A stretch of DNA of 6,091 nucleotides from assembly GCA_937876995.1 (NCBI GenBank), contig CALEFD010000008.1:1-6091 (forward strand), in the 5' to 3' direction. Shown piece after piece: positions 5,614 to 6,091 of the stretch. A program made the translations under genes and the position numbers. The notes below the pieces were generated by a model. That model was given only the letters and a program-made list of their open reading frames with translations, did not search any database and was not told where the DNA came from. Each line of letters begins with the position of its first letter. The first letter of the stretch is position 1. The stretch comes from an uncultured Bacteroidales bacterium. Lineage in GTDB: Bacteria; Bacteroidota; Bacteroidia; Bacteroidales; Bacteroidaceae.

Positions 5614-6091
5614 TCACTTCTTCGTTATAAGTTGCACTGCGAGTGCGAGAAGCATGAGCAGGAAGACAAAGGTGCAGATCCTTCCGGTTATGTCGCCGTG
5701 GCTTACAAAGAATGTTATGTCGTCGCGAAGCGGAATCTTGCCTTCAATCACAGCCGGCTCCCACCAAGGGGTCGGCTGCTGTATTTCTCCGGTCGGGGTA
5801 ATTATAGCGCTCACGCCTGTGTTCGCGCAGCGGGCGATTGCGCGACGTGTCTCTATTGCACGGAGTGATGCGTAGCTCAGATGCTGCCGGTAGCCGGGTG
5901 TGTCCTTCCACCATGCATCATTGGTTATTATGGTCATTGCACGTGCGCCTTCAAGTATATAACCGGTGTAGTATTCTCCATAGACGGATTCATAACATAC
6001 GGCGCAACCTAATGGAATTGACTTTCCGCCATCCTTTACGTTCAGAAGAGATATTCCGTCCTGTCCGACACATCTTCCCATGACTCCGCCG
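5614..6091 (-). CDS. lnt: Apolipoprotein N-acyltransferase, C-terminal part
   Basis: Lnt is an inner-membrane enzyme that transfers an acyl chain from a phospholipid to the N-terminal Cys of apolipoproteins, the last step of lipoprotein maturation. The visible 158 residues, open at the window edge, are the end of the nitrilase-fold (CN_hydrolase) domain: GCAVCYESVYGEYY with the predicted nucleophile Cys (codon 5995-5997), then IITNDAWWKDTPGYRQH, SLRAIETRRAIARCANTG and IITPTGEI. The protein ends with a hydrophobic helix (about TFVFLLMLLALAVQLI) and KK, as in Lnt, where a last transmembrane segment anchors the domain. The catalytic Glu and Lys and the N-terminal membrane helices lie outside. 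An internal ATG at 6079-6081 is not the start, because the frame continues upstream with GGV. The TGA stop abuts the stop of the LRR gene. Local GC is clearly higher than in the other genes. Confidence 0.94.
   Translation of the reverse strand, partial: GGVMGRCVGQDGISLLNVKDGGKSIPLGCAVCYESVYGEYYTGYILEGARAMTIITNDAWWKDTPGYRQHLSYASLRAIETRRAIARCANTGVSAIITPTGEIQQPTPWWEPAVIEGKIPLRDDITFFVSHGDITGRICTFVFLLMLLALAVQLITKK

Noticed and set aside
5617..5652. Possible hairpin GCACT-GCG-AGTGC (5634-5646) with an outer CTTCT/AGAAG pairing, as a terminator for the LRR gene
   Set aside because: The inner stem is only five pairs, the outer pairing leaves a 12-base one-sided bulge, no T-run follows on either strand, and it lies within lnt coding sequence. 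Chance is sufficient.
5632..6083. Three overlapping plus-strand open frames opposite lnt (5632-5868, 5654-5875, 5838-6083)
   Set aside because: The minus-strand frame carries the conserved Lnt motifs CYESVYGEYY and NDAWW, so these are shadows.

Overview
The window looks like DNA from a member of the Bacteroidales (phylum Bacteroidota). The ribosomal proteins read like those of Bacteroides/Prevotella-type gut bacteria: the L2 signature is DHPMGGGEG rather than the enterobacterial DHPHGGGEG, S3 has an Asn/Gly/Lys-rich tail, and L29 carries an NYNQMVLN stretch. Most spacers are AT-rich without a Shine-Dalgarno sequence. This assignment rests on remembered family sequences, not on a search.

Positions 1-4379, minus strand: a tightly packed stretch of the S10/spc ribosomal protein operon. 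In transcription order (right to left) it runs rplD (3' three quarters only), rplW, rplB, rpsS, rplV, rpsC, rplP, rpmC, rpsQ, rplN (last few codons cut by the window edge). Gaps are 2-35 bp, with no terminator or internal promoter visible. The products build the 50S exit tunnel (L4, L22, L23, L29), the peptidyl-transferase region (L2, L16), the subunit interface (L14) and parts of the 30S subunit (S3, S17, S19).

Positions 4377-4386: an abrupt junction. The rplD sequence stops matching the L4 family at about codon 50, and the rest of L4, with rplC and rpsJ expected upstream, is absent. From about 4381 the plus strand instead encodes the interior of a BspA-like leucine-rich-repeat surface protein with no start or signal peptide. 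Both genes are broken at the same point. This is best explained by a chimeric contig or a rearrangement breakpoint. The computed minus-strand frame continues to an ATG at 4526, but its first 49 residues are antisense to the repeat gene.

Positions 4381-5613, plus strand: the truncated LRR gene. Positions 5614-6091, minus strand: the C-terminal third of lnt (apolipoprotein N-acyltransferase), running off the window. The two stop codons abut with no spacer.

No RNA genes, insertion sequences, CRISPR arrays, att sites or origins were seen. Apart from the junction, the content is ordinary core genome, and I see no new system here.
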